This document shows positions 16,674 through 24,765 of a DNA stretch of 54,181 nucleotides, in pieces. The position numbers and the translations under genes are program-made. Position 1 is the first letter of the stretch, and each line of letters begins with the position of its first letter. The DNA comes from Metabacillus rhizolycopersici. Its GTDB lineage: Bacteria > Bacillota > Bacilli > Bacillales > Bacillaceae. The notes beneath the pieces are model-generated. The model made no database searches and was not told the DNA's origin. It worked only from the letters and a program-made list of their open reading frames with translations. The DNA lies in the NCBI RefSeq assembly GCF_020075705.1, contig NZ_JAIQUM010000037.1, positions 1 to 54,181 of the forward strand, given 5' to 3'.

Positions 16674-18245
16674 TCAGCGGATTTCGAGGAGCCACCACCA
16701 ATCATTGTCATCACGGCCACCGAAGCCGGTTACCTCCTGTTGGCCGGCCGTCCATTGGGAATGGCTGTGCCCGCGGTGGGAGTGGAGCGTATGATTGGTA
16801 CTCTGGTGGACAAGTCGAACTCGTCGTTGAGCGGTCCACTGACCGCCACTATCGACCTCGACCCGCCAGTTATCGTTGCCGTCTCCCTGACCTTCGGATC
16901 CAAAGCAGGTCACCTCCTGCTGACGAGTGACAGGGGAAGGGTGTCCCGAGTGGCTGTGCAGGTTGCGTTGCGTGAGCACGTGCTCGAGCCGGATCACATC
17001 GCCATGTTGGACAACTTCACCGTTCCTGTGGTTCGCTTGCGTACCATGGGGCCCCTTGATCCTCCAGAGGTCATTGTCATCAGATCCTTTGAAGCTGGTT
17101 ACTTGCTGCTGACCTGAACTGCCGCTGTGGCCGTAGTTCAGTGCGTGCGAATGGAGAGTCAGCCCCGTCATGAGATGACTTACCTTAATGGTCTGACCGT
17201 ATCGGACCGTAGCATTGGCTGCCGGCGGCTTGGTCGTGAACACGGGTGGGGTCTTCTGCTGATAGTCGACAACGAAAAATCCCCGCCAAGGATCGTTGTA
17301 CTTGTTCGTTGCGTCAAAGTGGCGGTTGTCTGGTTCGGAGGACAAAATTATTTCCGTTCCTACCGTGTTGTTATCGTATACGAACACTTTCATAATGTCA
17401 GCCTTCGGGTGCCACTCATACCCATAGGCTAGAACCTGATGATTCTCCGATCCGATCTCCCCGAGGTTGGTTGCATCTATCATCCCGAGGACAACCGGCT
17501 TACCGGAGTCGATGAGGCCCCGCAGCTTCGGAAATTCTTCCTCCTTCGTCCAGCGGCTGACTCCCTTTCCTCCAAAGATCGTTCCATGATCGGACGCTAA
17601 TGTCCAATGAACATACTTGATGGAGGAAGACACAAGGAAGCTATCCATAAGTCGACTGTATATGTAATCCGCAAGCCAGTGTCCATCCGGGGGAACCTCT
17701 GCGTTGAACAGGTTCCCAGTGTATTTAGGAACCGGAATGCCCTTGAGGAAGTAGTCGAGCGCGGCAAAAGCCATTCCACCGCACCGTCCCAGTGTTTTCA
17801 CCTCCCCATATCCCGGAATGTTAGCAAGAGAATTGACGAACTTGTTTCTAAATAAAAACCCGTGAACCGCTGGGTCAAAACCAAGCTTTCGACTATGGCG
17901 CCATGTTCCCGAGTCCCAAAGAGCGTTTCCTTGGTTGGTGTAGATCACCGCGTTCCCATCGTCCTGAAGGGTGAGGTATGCTCCGGCGTTCCCAGCGGTG
18001 CCAGAGTCCCAGACTGCTTGGCTATTAGCCTTGTAGACGACAAGGTTGCCATCATCCTGCATGACTGCTTTCACGGCACCGCTACCGTCGGTGTTAGACG
18101 CCCAAACAGGGATGTTTTTGCCCTTATGTACTTCGTAAAGTACGAAGTTTCCATCGCCCTGCATGATCAGAAATGCTCGCCCATTGTTCGCGGTAATCTG
18201 CTGGTTTGCCAGGAGTTCCTGTCCTGGCTGAAGTTGGTTGGCCAT
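16674..18245 (-). CDS. Bulb-lectin / papain-like / MIR-repeat protein, GC-rich
   Basis: A 523-residue protein with three parts. Residues 1-115 form a bulb-type mannose-binding lectin with three QxDxNxVxY-type sites (QGDGNFVLY, QDDGNLVVY, QDDGNAVIY). Residues 120-330 look like a papain/C39-like cysteine peptidase: C155 in LGRCGGMAF, H269 in ENHQVLAYGYEW, and D291/N292 in VYDNNT. Residues about 343-520 carry three MIR-type repeats with LHSH motifs (TLHSHALNYGH, NLHSHSGH, TLHSHRGH). MIR domains are otherwise known from mannosyltransferases and receptors. There is no signal peptide. Base composition is well over half G+C, against an AT-rich genome, which argues for transfer, possibly from an actinobacterium. 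GGAG precedes the ATG. Function could be carbohydrate-targeted toxin or protease; this is inference. Confidence 0.8.
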   Translation of the reverse strand: MANQLQPGQELLANQQITANNGRAFLIMQGDGNFVLYEVHKGKNIPVWASNTDGSGAVKAVMQDDGNLVVYKANSQAVWDSGTAGNAGAYLTLQDDGNAVIYTNQGNALWDSGTWRHSRKLGFDPAVHGFLFRNKFVNSLANIPGYGEVKTLGRCGGMAFAALDYFLKGIPVPKYTGNLFNAEVPPDGHWLADYIYSRLMDSFLVSSSIKYVHWTLASDHGTIFGGKGVSRWTKEEEFPKLRGLIDSGKPVVLGMIDATNLGEIGSENHQVLAYGYEWHPKADIMKVFVYDNNTVGTEIILSSEPDNRHFDATNKYNDPWRGFFVVDYQQKTPPVFTTKPPAANATVRYGQTIKVSHLMTGLTLHSHALNYGHSGSSGQQQVTSFKGSDDNDLWRIKGPHGTQANHRNGEVVQHGDVIRLEHVLTQRNLHSHSGHPSPVTRQQEVTCFGSEGQGDGNDNWRVEVDSGGQWTAQRRVRLVHQSTNHTLHSHRGHSHSQWTAGQQEVTGFGGRDDNDWWWLLEIR

Positions 18246-18265
18246 CTTTTAATCACTCCATTCTG

Positions 18266-18294
18266 AAAGGGAACCATTTTAACTGGTTCCCTTT
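18266..18294 (-). promoter_or_regulatory. Leader hairpin upstream of the lectin gene
   Basis: A perfect 11-bp stem (AAAGGGAACCA/TGGTTCCCTTT) with a 7-base loop sits 20 bp upstream of the lectin start, between any promoter and the ribosome site. It could be an operator, attenuator or boundary structure. Confidence 0.4.
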
Positions 18295-18460
18295 ACATAT
18301 ATATCCAACAAAAAGTGTCCAAATCTCTTGTTATTATTTGGTTATCATCACGTTTTCTGCATTCAGTAAGCACTACTTTTTTTGAGTTGGTTTCATTGAT
18401 ACTTGGAGATCATCCATTTCTCTCAGGATGTTCTTTTTGTGTAATACCCTTTCGTTAAAA

Positions 18461-18508
18461 TTATTCTGGGTCTAACTGATACACTTCACCCTCAAAGTAT
18501 TTAGACAT
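18461..18508 (-). CDS. Possible 15-residue peptide
   Basis: A leftward mini-frame MSKYFEGEVYQLDPE with AAGGAG ideally placed before its ATG, 215 bp upstream of the lectin gene on the same strand. It may be a leader peptide, a tiny secreted or signalling peptide, or the decayed start of a lost gene. No family recognised. Confidence 0.25.
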   Translation of the reverse strand: MSKYFEGEVYQLDPE

Positions 18509-18988
18509 AAATAATTCACTCCTTTTTTGTAATGGCTGGACCCTTTTTATCCTATTCCTTGATCTTTAAATTAGAACTTAAAAGGAACACTGGGACGGTT
18601 CTAGCGGCAATCACACGATTAGCCGCTGTTATTGCATATTGATAATTTCTATTAATTCAACACCTTATTGGTTAATCCTAATCAATGTCCATCTCTGGCA
18701 GCAGAGAAGTCCGGGGTTTGAGCCCTTTATGTTGCATGATGGTGTAGAATTTCTTCTTATCCGTATCACCTTTGAACTAAACAATGGCGATAACTTCTGG
18801 AAGAACATGGTTAGTAATTTCCAAGCGTTGTAAAAGAATGATCACCCACATATGTTAGAGCCTGTTGACCCATATGACATATAAAACCAACTATGGATGC
18901 TGTTTCTCTTACCGCCACCATCTTTTACGAACTCTTACACCAGCACACATTGTTTCGGATTATAACAGATAAAGTTTGAAAATATTGA
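18509..18988. other. Gene-poor AT-rich stretch
   Basis: No intact gene. Near 18584-18600 is the motif CTGGGACGGTTC, also found near 54.06 kb upstream of the second GC-rich gene. A decayed leftward frame near 18670-18830 gives QRLEITNHVLPEVIAIV, stop, FKGDTDKKKFYTIMQHKG; I cannot assign it. Confidence 0.35.
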
Positions 18989-19165
18989 TATAACAGGCTT
19001 GTTTTTGGGGTATATCGGATTGCACAGGAGGTGATTGGGGACAGTTTGTTTATTTGTGTCCCCAATATTAATGTTGACCATGTTGAAAGAGCAACATGGA
19101 GGTTAAAGAGGGAAATAGGAAGGTATTTAGAATTAATCAAGCTGAACCGTATCATAAGTAAATGA
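18989..19165 (+). pseudogene. Unidentified C-terminal gene fragment
   Basis: An open frame without start codon, reading VFGVYRIAQEVIGDSLFICV then NVDHVERATWRLKREIGRYL and ending ...LNRIISK. It looks like real protein sequence, but the family is unknown. Its end runs into a copy of the CCGTATCATAAGTAAATGAGG repeat. Confidence 0.3.
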
Positions 19166-19172
19166 GGTTTTT
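19141..19172 (+). repeat. Hairpin repeat family, copy R1 (partial)
   Basis: GCTGAACCGTATCATAAG followed by TAAATGAGGTTT, matching the right half of the three other copies at 22785, 24025 and 26235. Confidence 0.55.
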
Positions 19173-19194
19173 TGTATTTGATAGAGATAAATAG

Positions 19195-19245
19195 GCTGTC
19201 CCTAAAGGCTATAATTAACTAACGTTTAGGGACAGTCTTGTTTTG
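19195..19245. terminator. Terminator hairpin
   Basis: CTGTCCCTAAA/TTTAGGGACAG 11-bp stem followed by TCTTGTTTT on the plus strand; it can also terminate the leftward sigma-factor operon. Confidence 0.6.
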
Positions 19246-19307
19246 AATATTGAGAGATCGGGCTTTATAATATTTGAGAAATGCTTAACTTATATATCCA
19301 ATTTATC

Positions 19308-20183
19308 TTAATGAGTGGGCAACTTATCAGGATTCATGGTTATATACATTTCGTTAATTGTATCATTACTTATATAAAAACTAATGATACTTTGAATCTT
19401 GCCATTCATATAAATCACAATTGCTGGCTGACCATTGACCTTTTTTACTTCAAAATAAAAGTCTTCAGCAGCCTTTTTGATAATCCCGTATAAAAAGGCC
19501 AAAACGTTGGATCGGGATTCGATTGGACGAACAGCGGCCTTGACTTTTCCTCCGCCATCAGAATAAAGAGTGACTTTTTCAGATATAAGTTCTAATAAGG
19601 CATCCATATTTTGCATTTGAAACGCTTGGATAAAGCGATCAATAATGGATTTATTCTTCTCATAGTTTAAACTTTCACCCTCTATGCTTGAGATTTTTTG
19701 CTTAGCCCGGCTAAAAATTTTCCTGCAGTTTTCTTCTGTCTTTTCAATGATGTTACTAATCTCCAAATAGGAGAAATTAAATATTTCTCTTAAAAGGAGG
19801 ACTGCTCGTTCATCTGGTGCCAAATGTTCCATCATCCGTAAATAGGCAATACTCAATCCTTCTTTTTGAAGAACAACTTCAGATGGATCATCAAATTCAG
19901 GTGAACTCTCTAGTAATAAGGGCTCAGGATTCCATGGTCCCACGTAATGTTCTCGTCTGTACCGTGCTGACTTTAATACATCAAGACAGCGGTTAGTCAT
20001 GATTTTGCAGAGATACGCTTTCTTATTATCTATCTTTTGGTCATCAATTTGGTACGATTTTAAAAAAGTTTCTTGTACAATATCTTCTGCTTCCGCAACT
20101 GAACCTAACATCCGATAACCTATTGAAAACAACAAGGGTTTAAATTGTTTATAATCCTCATTACTAATTTGCACAATATTCAC
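19308..20183 (-). CDS. ECF41-type sigma factor (SigJ-like) with SnoaL-like domain
   Basis: A 291-residue extracytoplasmic-function sigma factor of the ECF41 group. Sigma-2 lies at about residues 12-75 (LLFSIGYRMLGSVAEAEDIVQ), followed by the group-specific linker YVGPWNPEPLL, sigma-4 at about 110-165 (LAPDERAVLLLREIFNFSYLEI), and a C-terminal SnoaL/NTF2-like domain with the DGGGK motif and the closing NPDKL. In characterised ECF41 proteins this extension replaces an anti-sigma factor and modulates activity. The start overlaps the stop of the upstream oxidoreductase gene (ATGA), so the two are co-translated. An ECF41-type promoter stands in front of the operon, implying autoregulation. Confidence 0.92.
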   Translation of the reverse strand: MNIVQISNEDYKQFKPLLFSIGYRMLGSVAEAEDIVQETFLKSYQIDDQKIDNKKAYLCKIMTNRCLDVLKSARYRREHYVGPWNPEPLLLESSPEFDDPSEVVLQKEGLSIAYLRMMEHLAPDERAVLLLREIFNFSYLEISNIIEKTEENCRKIFSRAKQKISSIEGESLNYEKNKSIIDRFIQAFQMQNMDALLELISEKVTLYSDGGGKVKAAVRPIESRSNVLAFLYGIIKKAAEDFYFEVKKVNGQPAIVIYMNGKIQSIISFYISNDTINEMYITMNPDKLPTH

Positions 20184-21460
20184 CTCTTTTCTTTTTGAGT
20201 AATTTCTTCAGCTGCCAGTCTCCCGCTGCTAACGGCTCCTTCTGCCAGAATGGAATGAGGAGAAGCCCAGTCTCCTGCTATATATAATCCCGGGATATCT
20301 GTTTTAGAACGGAGCAGTTTGTGCTCATCTCCAATTTGAGGTAAGCGCTGATTAACGATGATTTGCGGGATATAGCGACTTGTAATCATGTATTTTTGCC
20401 ATCCTGGCTGCATCTTTTCTAAGAATTGTTCAAGCTCATTTTGAACCTTTTTACTATCTATGTGATCATCTGGGTGGTGATATTTAAACACATGCAGAAC
20501 TGCACTTTTTCCATCTTCAGAGAGTCGGGCATAATTTGAATGTACGGAAAAATAGAGGGGGTCAGATATGCTCATGGCAAATAATCGCTTTGGATTAGGA
20601 AGCTGAGATAAAGCAACATCAAGCGTAGCTCCTTTTACAGTTGTTGTTTGGGCAAAAAAGCTGCTTTGGGGGAGATTAACCTTTTCACCTAACATTTTAT
20701 TAAGTTCGTGAGGACCAGTTGTACAAATCACATACTTACCGTGAATTTCCTCGCCATTAGATAGAACTAATTTAATATGATCATGTTCAACTGGGGCAAT
20801 TTGTTTTACTGCTGTATGTGTTTGAACCTGAACACCTCCCATGACTGCTTTATTGTGGAGTTGGTCGATAATCGTCTGCCAGCCGCCATCTAGATAAAGT
20901 ACACCGCCCATTACAGTCTTCAAATGCGATACAATTAATTTTGCGCTCACCTTTTCAGGAGCATGACAATACGACGTAAGTCTACCTAGTACATATAGTA
21001 ATGACTGAACTTTTTTAGATAGTGCTGCTTGCTTAACCCATTGTTCGAATGTTTGTCCTGCTAATTTTTCGGTATCAATACTATTAACTTTCAAAATAAA
21101 AGTGATCCATTCTATGCGTTCTTTCCAATTTAAAAGACTTGTTGAAAAAAGTCCTAAAGGAGTGAAAGGTGCAGCATATTCCATATTGTTTTCAACTAAA
21201 ACGCCACCTAATTTAGGTGATTTACCATTAAGTTTAATACCAAGTTCTTCGAGAATGGATTTGGCTTTTCCTTTTTTATAAAAGGCATGGGGGCCTAGAT
21301 TCAAATACTGATGATTAATCTTATTTGTTCTAGCCCTCCCGCCAACATTTTTTCCTTTTTCTAATATTAATATAGATAAATCGTTTTTTGCTAAAAAATT
21401 TGCTGCAACATAACCTGCTAACCCACCACCAACAATGACAATATCCCACTTTTGAGTCAT
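20180..21460 (-). CDS. FAD-dependent amine-oxidase/desaturase-like oxidoreductase
   Basis: A 426-residue flavoprotein of the NAD(P)-binding amine oxidase/phytoene desaturase-like superfamily. The N-terminal dinucleotide motif is IVIVGGGLAGYVAANFLA with the downstream E (ILEKGKNVGGRART). The C-terminal FAD signature is GLYIAGDWASPHSILAEGAVSSG. The substrate is unknown. It is the first gene of a leftward operon and overlaps the ECF41 sigma gene. ECF41 genes usually neighbour carboxymuconolactone decarboxylase, oxidoreductase or epimerase genes, so this is the cognate redox partner. AGGAGG lies 7 bp before the ATG. No defects are seen. Confidence 0.88.
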   Translation of the reverse strand: MTQKWDIVIVGGGLAGYVAANFLAKNDLSILILEKGKNVGGRARTNKINHQYLNLGPHAFYKKGKAKSILEELGIKLNGKSPKLGGVLVENNMEYAAPFTPLGLFSTSLLNWKERIEWITFILKVNSIDTEKLAGQTFEQWVKQAALSKKVQSLLYVLGRLTSYCHAPEKVSAKLIVSHLKTVMGGVLYLDGGWQTIIDQLHNKAVMGGVQVQTHTAVKQIAPVEHDHIKLVLSNGEEIHGKYVICTTGPHELNKMLGEKVNLPQSSFFAQTTTVKGATLDVALSQLPNPKRLFAMSISDPLYFSVHSNYARLSEDGKSAVLHVFKYHHPDDHIDSKKVQNELEQFLEKMQPGWQKYMITSRYIPQIIVNQRLPQIGDEHKLLRSKTDIPGLYIAGDWASPHSILAEGAVSSGRLAAEEITQKEKR

Positions 21461-21492
21461 AAGATAACCTCCTATTGTTATTTCATACTCAA

Positions 21493-21519
21493 GACGACGA
21501 AGGGTGGATATATGTGACG
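21493..21519 (-). promoter_or_regulatory. ECF41-type autoregulatory promoter
   Basis: On the minus strand the sequence is CGTCACA, 16 bases, CGTC. The reported ECF41 promoter is TGTCACA-N16-CGTC, so only the first base differs and the spacing is exact. The -10 part lies 33 bp before the oxidoreductase ATG at 21460. Confidence 0.8.
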
Positions 21520-21699
21520 ATGTTTTATATAAATTTTATAGTAAAATTAGGATGTGAGACTGCAATGGTTGTGAATTTGTATGTTGCTCGAATCATATAA
21601 ATTTACTGACGGTTTAACGAATTCCAAAAGAATTCCTCTTCCTCAAGCCTGTGAAGGGCGAAACCAAAGGGTAGGGAGGGGATGAATTTTGGTTGATGG

Positions 21700-22014
21700 A
21701 TGATCTGGTCGATTCGTTTGATTATTTTCGGTGGACATTTAATGATGGTCGGATATTTGACTTTTCGATCAGAAAACATCCCTAAACTTATTAGCATCTT
21801 ATTGTTGATTGCCTCCTTTGCGTATATGATCATTCATGTTTGTTATACTTTTCTTCCACAATTGAATGCTTTCACTTCTGTACTGGAAGCGGTCCTGACA
21901 ATCCCCATGGTTCTAGGTGAACTGGGATTTGGTATTTGGCTGCTGTTCAAAGGTGGTAAAGTTCCATTAGTTAGGGATGGCGGTCTTACAAAGAAACAGA
22001 TGAATATCCAGTAA
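21700..22014 (+). pseudogene. DUF4386 membrane protein, C-terminal remnant
   Basis: About 104 residues corresponding to the last third of a DUF4386 multi-span protein (normally about 230 residues): IRLIIFGGHLMMVGYLTF then IPKLISILLLIASFAYMI. The in-frame codon just before the first ATG is a stop, and no ribosome site is in place, so the N-terminal spans have been lost. Translation in neighbouring frames upstream suggests frameshift decay. Confidence 0.6.
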
Positions 22015-22126
22015 TTGGCTGTGATAACCAGTCTATTAGTTTGCTTGAAGAGTCCAATAAGTTAGAATCGTGGGATTAACCTTATGATTGCTTGCAAGTA
22101 TTACCTTATATATTGGGGGAATATAA

Positions 22127-22519
22127 ATGAATGTATGGATTCGAATCGCTGAATTGTTGTTAGGAATCATTTTTTTAGGAGCAGGCTTAAATGGTTACGT
22201 TGTGTTATTTGGCTTTGAAGCATTTGCTCCGACCAGTCCAGCAGCAATGGAGTTTTTAGGAGAAGGTTATTTCTTGGCATTAGAAAAGGGAGTAGAAATC
22301 ATAGCCGGAATCTTATTATTAATTCGTCGGTTTGTTCCACTTACATTAATTGTTTTAGCAAGTATCATTGTCAATATATTAGCCTTTCATCTATTTGTAG
22401 ATTCTGATTTGCTTGCATTAGCCCTAGTAGTCACGGTATTGGAAGGAATATTAGTATGGTTCTATCACGAAAGTTTTAAGGGGTTATTAGAAAGTAAACC
22501 GAAAGTTGCTAAAAACTAA
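22127..22519 (+). CDS. DoxX-like membrane protein
   Basis: A 130-residue protein with four membrane spans in the DoxX/DoxD pattern: IAELLLGIIFLGAGLNGYV, FLALEKGVEIIAGILLLI, FVPLTLIVLASIIVNILAFHL and ALALVVTVLEGILVWFY. It carries the conserved K-G-x-E-I-x-x-G in span two. DoxX-family proteins sit in the cytoplasmic membrane and are linked to thiol or quinone redox chemistry, but the specific role here is unknown. The ATG follows a GGGGGAA site. It appears monocistronic, with a repeat hairpin downstream. Confidence 0.8.
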   Translation: MNVWIRIAELLLGIIFLGAGLNGYVVLFGFEAFAPTSPAAMEFLGEGYFLALEKGVEIIAGILLLIRRFVPLTLIVLASIIVNILAFHLFVDSDLLALALVVTVLEGILVWFYHESFKGLLESKPKVAKN

Positions 22520-22784
22520 GCTTAGTGAAAAGTGGAGAAGCATGGGAACGGTTCGCCAGCTTTCTTCAGCTAAATCATGTGAATAATTCATAGTTTAGGT
22601 AGTTTGTCACCATCTGAAAAATCTTTTTTCACAGCAATGTTCCCATGTCCTCTTTATTGAGAGCTTTTTTATATACAAGAGGAGAAGCAGATCACTGTAA
22701 AGCTCTCCTTTTCATTCATATTAATACCTTCCGTGGAACGTCTTGTGAAACGAGATTTTACGGGGCGTCACAATGATAATAACT

Positions 22785-22836
22785 AAACCTCACTTACATC
22801 CATTACGGTGAACCGTACCATAAGTAAATGAGGTTT
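22785..22836. repeat. Hairpin repeat family, copy R2
   Basis: An interrupted palindrome: outer arms AAACCTCACTTA and TAAATGAGGTTT, with an inner ACGGTGAACCGT palindrome. It has a terminator-like shape and is followed by TATTTAATTT. Same family as R1, R3 and R4. Confidence 0.65.
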
Positions 22837-22878
22837 ATTTAATTTCAATTGATGAAGCTGTTGATAGTTATCGTATGA

Positions 22879-23310
22879 TTAAGGATGAAATAATTTTTTC
22901 TGAAGAGTATCGATTGCACGTTCAATCTCTTTTAAATCTTCTTCAGAAGTATTTTGTATACGATTTAGAAAACGTGCTTCAATTGTACCAAATACTTCTT
23001 TCATTAAAACTTCCCCGTCTTGCGATAGATGAATATATTGTTTTCGTTTGTCTTTATTATCATTTATCTTTTCAATTAATTTTTTCTCATTTAACTTGCT
23101 AAGCTCACGACTAGTATTTGAAATAGACATATTCAGACAATCATTAATTTCACTAGGAGTCACAGGTTGACTAACTGCAATAAATTCAAGAATGTTATAT
23201 TGAACTTGCGAAATTGAATTTGGTTTTGCATTTTTCGTTAATTCATTTGTTACACGATGAACAGAAGTTGTAAATGATACCAGTTTGTAAAAAAGCTCTT
23301 TTTTATCCAT
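22879..23310 (-). CDS. MarR-family transcriptional regulator
   Basis: A 143-residue winged-helix MarR repressor. Dimerisation helices lie at both ends, the recognition region is PVTPSEINDCLNMSISNTSRELSKLNEKKLI (about residues 49-79), and the wing is NDNKDKRKQYIHLS. It is divergent from a flavodoxin-fold quinone reductase gene. Two TTATCAA-type palindromes in the intergenic region are its likely operators. MarR proteins of this kind usually sense quinones, thiol-reactive or phenolic compounds; no redox Cys is present in this sequence, so direct ligand binding is more likely than thiol oxidation. Confidence 0.88.
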   Translation of the reverse strand: MDKKELFYKLVSFTTSVHRVTNELTKNAKPNSISQVQYNILEFIAVSQPVTPSEINDCLNMSISNTSRELSKLNEKKLIEKINDNKDKRKQYIHLSQDGEVLMKEVFGTIEARFLNRIQNTSEEDLKEIERAIDTLQKKLFHP

Positions 23311-23355
23311 TCTCTCACCTCTTAAGACAAGATAACAAAATGGTTATCAAAATAC

Positions 23356-23373
23356 AATTATCAATTGATAATT
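23356..23373. promoter_or_regulatory. MarR operator 1 (perfect palindrome)
   Basis: AATTATCAATTGATAATT, an 18-bp perfect palindrome. It contains the -35 (TTGATA, 23365-23370) of the rightward promoter, whose -10 is TACAAT at 23388-23393 with a 17-bp spacer. Confidence 0.75.
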
Positions 23374-23395
23374 AAAATTAAGGATGCTACAATTT

Positions 23396-23413
23396 AGTTA
23401 TCAAATGATAATT
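23396..23413. promoter_or_regulatory. MarR operator 2 (near-palindrome)
   Basis: AGTTATCAAATGATAATT shares the half-site TTATCAA/TGATAATT with operator 1 and starts 3 bp after the -10. Binding at both sites would cover the rightward promoter. Confidence 0.7.
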
Positions 23414-23425
23414 AAGAGGTGCCAT

Positions 23426-24013
23426 ATGAAAATGCTAATCATTTATACATATCCCAATCATAGTAGTTTAAATTATGCATTTTTACAAAACGTCATCAAA
23501 GGCAGTAAAAAGAATCCTAATATTAAAGAGTTACAGGTCTTAGATTTATATGATGAGGGATTTAATCCACTTTTAGTGTTTAACGAGCAAAAACGAAGAC
23601 GTGATATGCATACTGACCCTAATATTGAAAAATATAGACAACAAATTACATGGGCTGACAAGATTGTTTTTATCTATCCTATTTGGTGGGGAAGACCTCC
23701 CGCGATGCTTTTGGGATATATAGACCAATTATTTGCTTCAAATTTTGCTTATAAAGATAAGAAGGGACTTTTCCCGGAAGGGCTGCTGAAAGGAAAGTCC
23801 GTTATATGTATATCTACCATGAAGGGTCCAACGCACTATCCATTTCTTTGGTTGAACAATGCACATAAAATTCTAATGAAAAGAGCATTATTTAATTTTG
23901 TGGGAATCAAGAAAGTGAAGTTTTTTGAATTTGGGAATATGGAAGGTCCAAAGGGAAAACAAATGAAAAAACTTGAAAAGATTTATAATTATTTTAAAAG
24001 ATTAGACCACTAG
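23426..24013 (+). CDS. Flavodoxin-fold NAD(P)H quinone oxidoreductase
   Basis: A 195-residue protein of the NQO1/MdaB/KefF family. The FMN-binding start is MLIIYTYPNHSSLNYAFLQ, the flavin loop IVFIYPIWWGRPPAMLLGYIDQ is diagnostic, and SVICISTMKGPTHYP follows. It probably performs two-electron reduction of quinones or similar electrophiles with an FMN cofactor. The ATG at 23426 has AAGAGGTG upstream; the 14-codon extension runs through operator 2 and is excluded. It is controlled by the divergent MarR regulator through two operators over its promoter. Confidence 0.88.
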   Translation: MKMLIIYTYPNHSSLNYAFLQNVIKGSKKNPNIKELQVLDLYDEGFNPLLVFNEQKRRRDMHTDPNIEKYRQQITWADKIVFIYPIWWGRPPAMLLGYIDQLFASNFAYKDKKGLFPEGLLKGKSVICISTMKGPTHYPFLWLNNAHKILMKRALFNFVGIKKVKFFEFGNMEGPKGKQMKKLEKIYNYFKRLDH

Positions 24014-24024
24014 GATAACTCGAT

Positions 24025-24072
24025 ACCTCATTTAGATAAGTCACGGGGAACCGTATGATAAGTAAATGAGGT
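24025..24072. repeat. Hairpin repeat family, copy R3
   Basis: ACCTCATTTA...CACGGGGAACCGTATGATAAG...TAAATGAGGT, followed by CTTTT; it directly follows the quinone reductase stop and likely serves as its terminator. Confidence 0.65.
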
Positions 24073-24097
24073 CTTTTAAATTCTGAAAAAAATAACA

Positions 24098-24148
24098 AGC
24101 CAAAAATTCCACGTTATGTGTAAAAACTTGTATATTTTTGGCTTTTTG
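24098..24148. terminator. Terminator-like hairpin
   Basis: AGCCAAAAAT/ATTTTTGGCT arms separated by 26 bases and followed by TTTTGG. Confidence 0.4.
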
Positions 24149-24250
24149 GGATTATTGGTTACAAAACAATTGCTACCCGTTAACTTAACAAGCGTTAATA
24201 TTAAAGTCTCTCTTAAATTAATAATATTCTAGAATAAGGAGACGACTTTA

Positions 24251-24415
24251 ATGAATATTGAAATGTACGATGGATTACCGATAATCTCCGTTCTTTTATC
24301 TTAAAAAGGAAAGACAATGTATTTACATGATGTTCTAATTGTAACACTAGTGAGTATGAATAATTATTTAATTATGAAAGCGTTTTCGATTTTAGTTGAC
24401 ATGATCGATTTTTAA
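24251..24415 (+). pseudogene. Decayed retropepsin-like (clan AA) protease gene start
   Basis: AAGGAG and ATG introduce MNIEMYDGLPIISVLLS, then an in-frame TAA, then KGKTMYLHDVLIVTLVS in the same frame. The pattern 'G-LP-ISV-L...GK...L..VLIDTG' is that of small bacterial aspartyl-protease-like proteins, but the DTG active site has been lost (VTL) and no C-terminal part remains. Confidence 0.3.
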
Positions 24416-24424
24416 AATTATTCT
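24396..24424 (+). promoter_or_regulatory. Probable sigma-A promoter of the riboswitch-MFS unit
   Basis: TTGACA (24396-24401), 17 bp, TATTCT (24419-24424). The start would fall about 30 bp before the first glycine aptamer. Confidence 0.6.
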
Positions 24425-24460
24425 AAATATATAGAATATAAAATATATAGATGGATGATA

Positions 24461-24640
24461 GTTGCAGGAGAGCGTTTATTATAAACCGCCGAAGGAGCAA
24501 ACTTCAATAAGACCTTTGAAGCGAATCTCTCAGGTAGAAGGAACTGCAACTGGACACACCTCTGGAGAGAGCGTATGAATAGATACGTCACCAAAGGGGA
24601 AGGGCTCTATTGAGCTAAACTCTCAGGTAAAAGGACAGAG
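24461..24640 (+). promoter_or_regulatory. Tandem glycine riboswitch
   Basis: Two successive glycine aptamers. Aptamer 1 (about 24461-24550) is closed by GTTGCA/TGCAAC and contains GGAGAGC, the CCGCCGAAGGAGCAA core and CTCTCAGGTAGAAGGAC-type 3' element. After a short linker, aptamer 2 (about 24558-24640) repeats the layout with GGAGAGAGCG, CACCAAAGGGGAAGGG and CTCTCAGGTAAAAGGACAGAG. These are the conserved gcvT-type motifs. The 3' strand of the second aptamer's closing stem abuts the terminator stem, so glycine binding could favour read-through as in known 'on' switches. The controlled gene is an MFS exporter, not gcv or a symporter. Confidence 0.93.
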
Positions 24641-24680
24641 AAGGGCAGAGAAAAACATACTGTTTTTCTCTGCCCTTTTT
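24641..24680 (+). terminator. Riboswitch-linked intrinsic terminator
   Basis: A perfect 17-bp stem (AAGGGCAGAGAAAAACA / TGTTTTTCTCTGCCCTT) with loop TAC and a T-run. It lies between the riboswitch and the MFS gene. Confidence 0.85.
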
Positions 24681-24765
24681 GTTGTGCCTATAATTTACGC
24701 GATCATCATCACTGAAGAGACATAGTTAGTTTAATGGATATTTAACCAAAAAGGAGAGGTTCGCC

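Noticed and set aside
17127..17432. Rightward frames of 60-134 codons antisense to the lectin gene
   Set aside because: High G+C reduces stop codons on the opposite strand. The minus-strand frame has full domain matches, so these are shadows.
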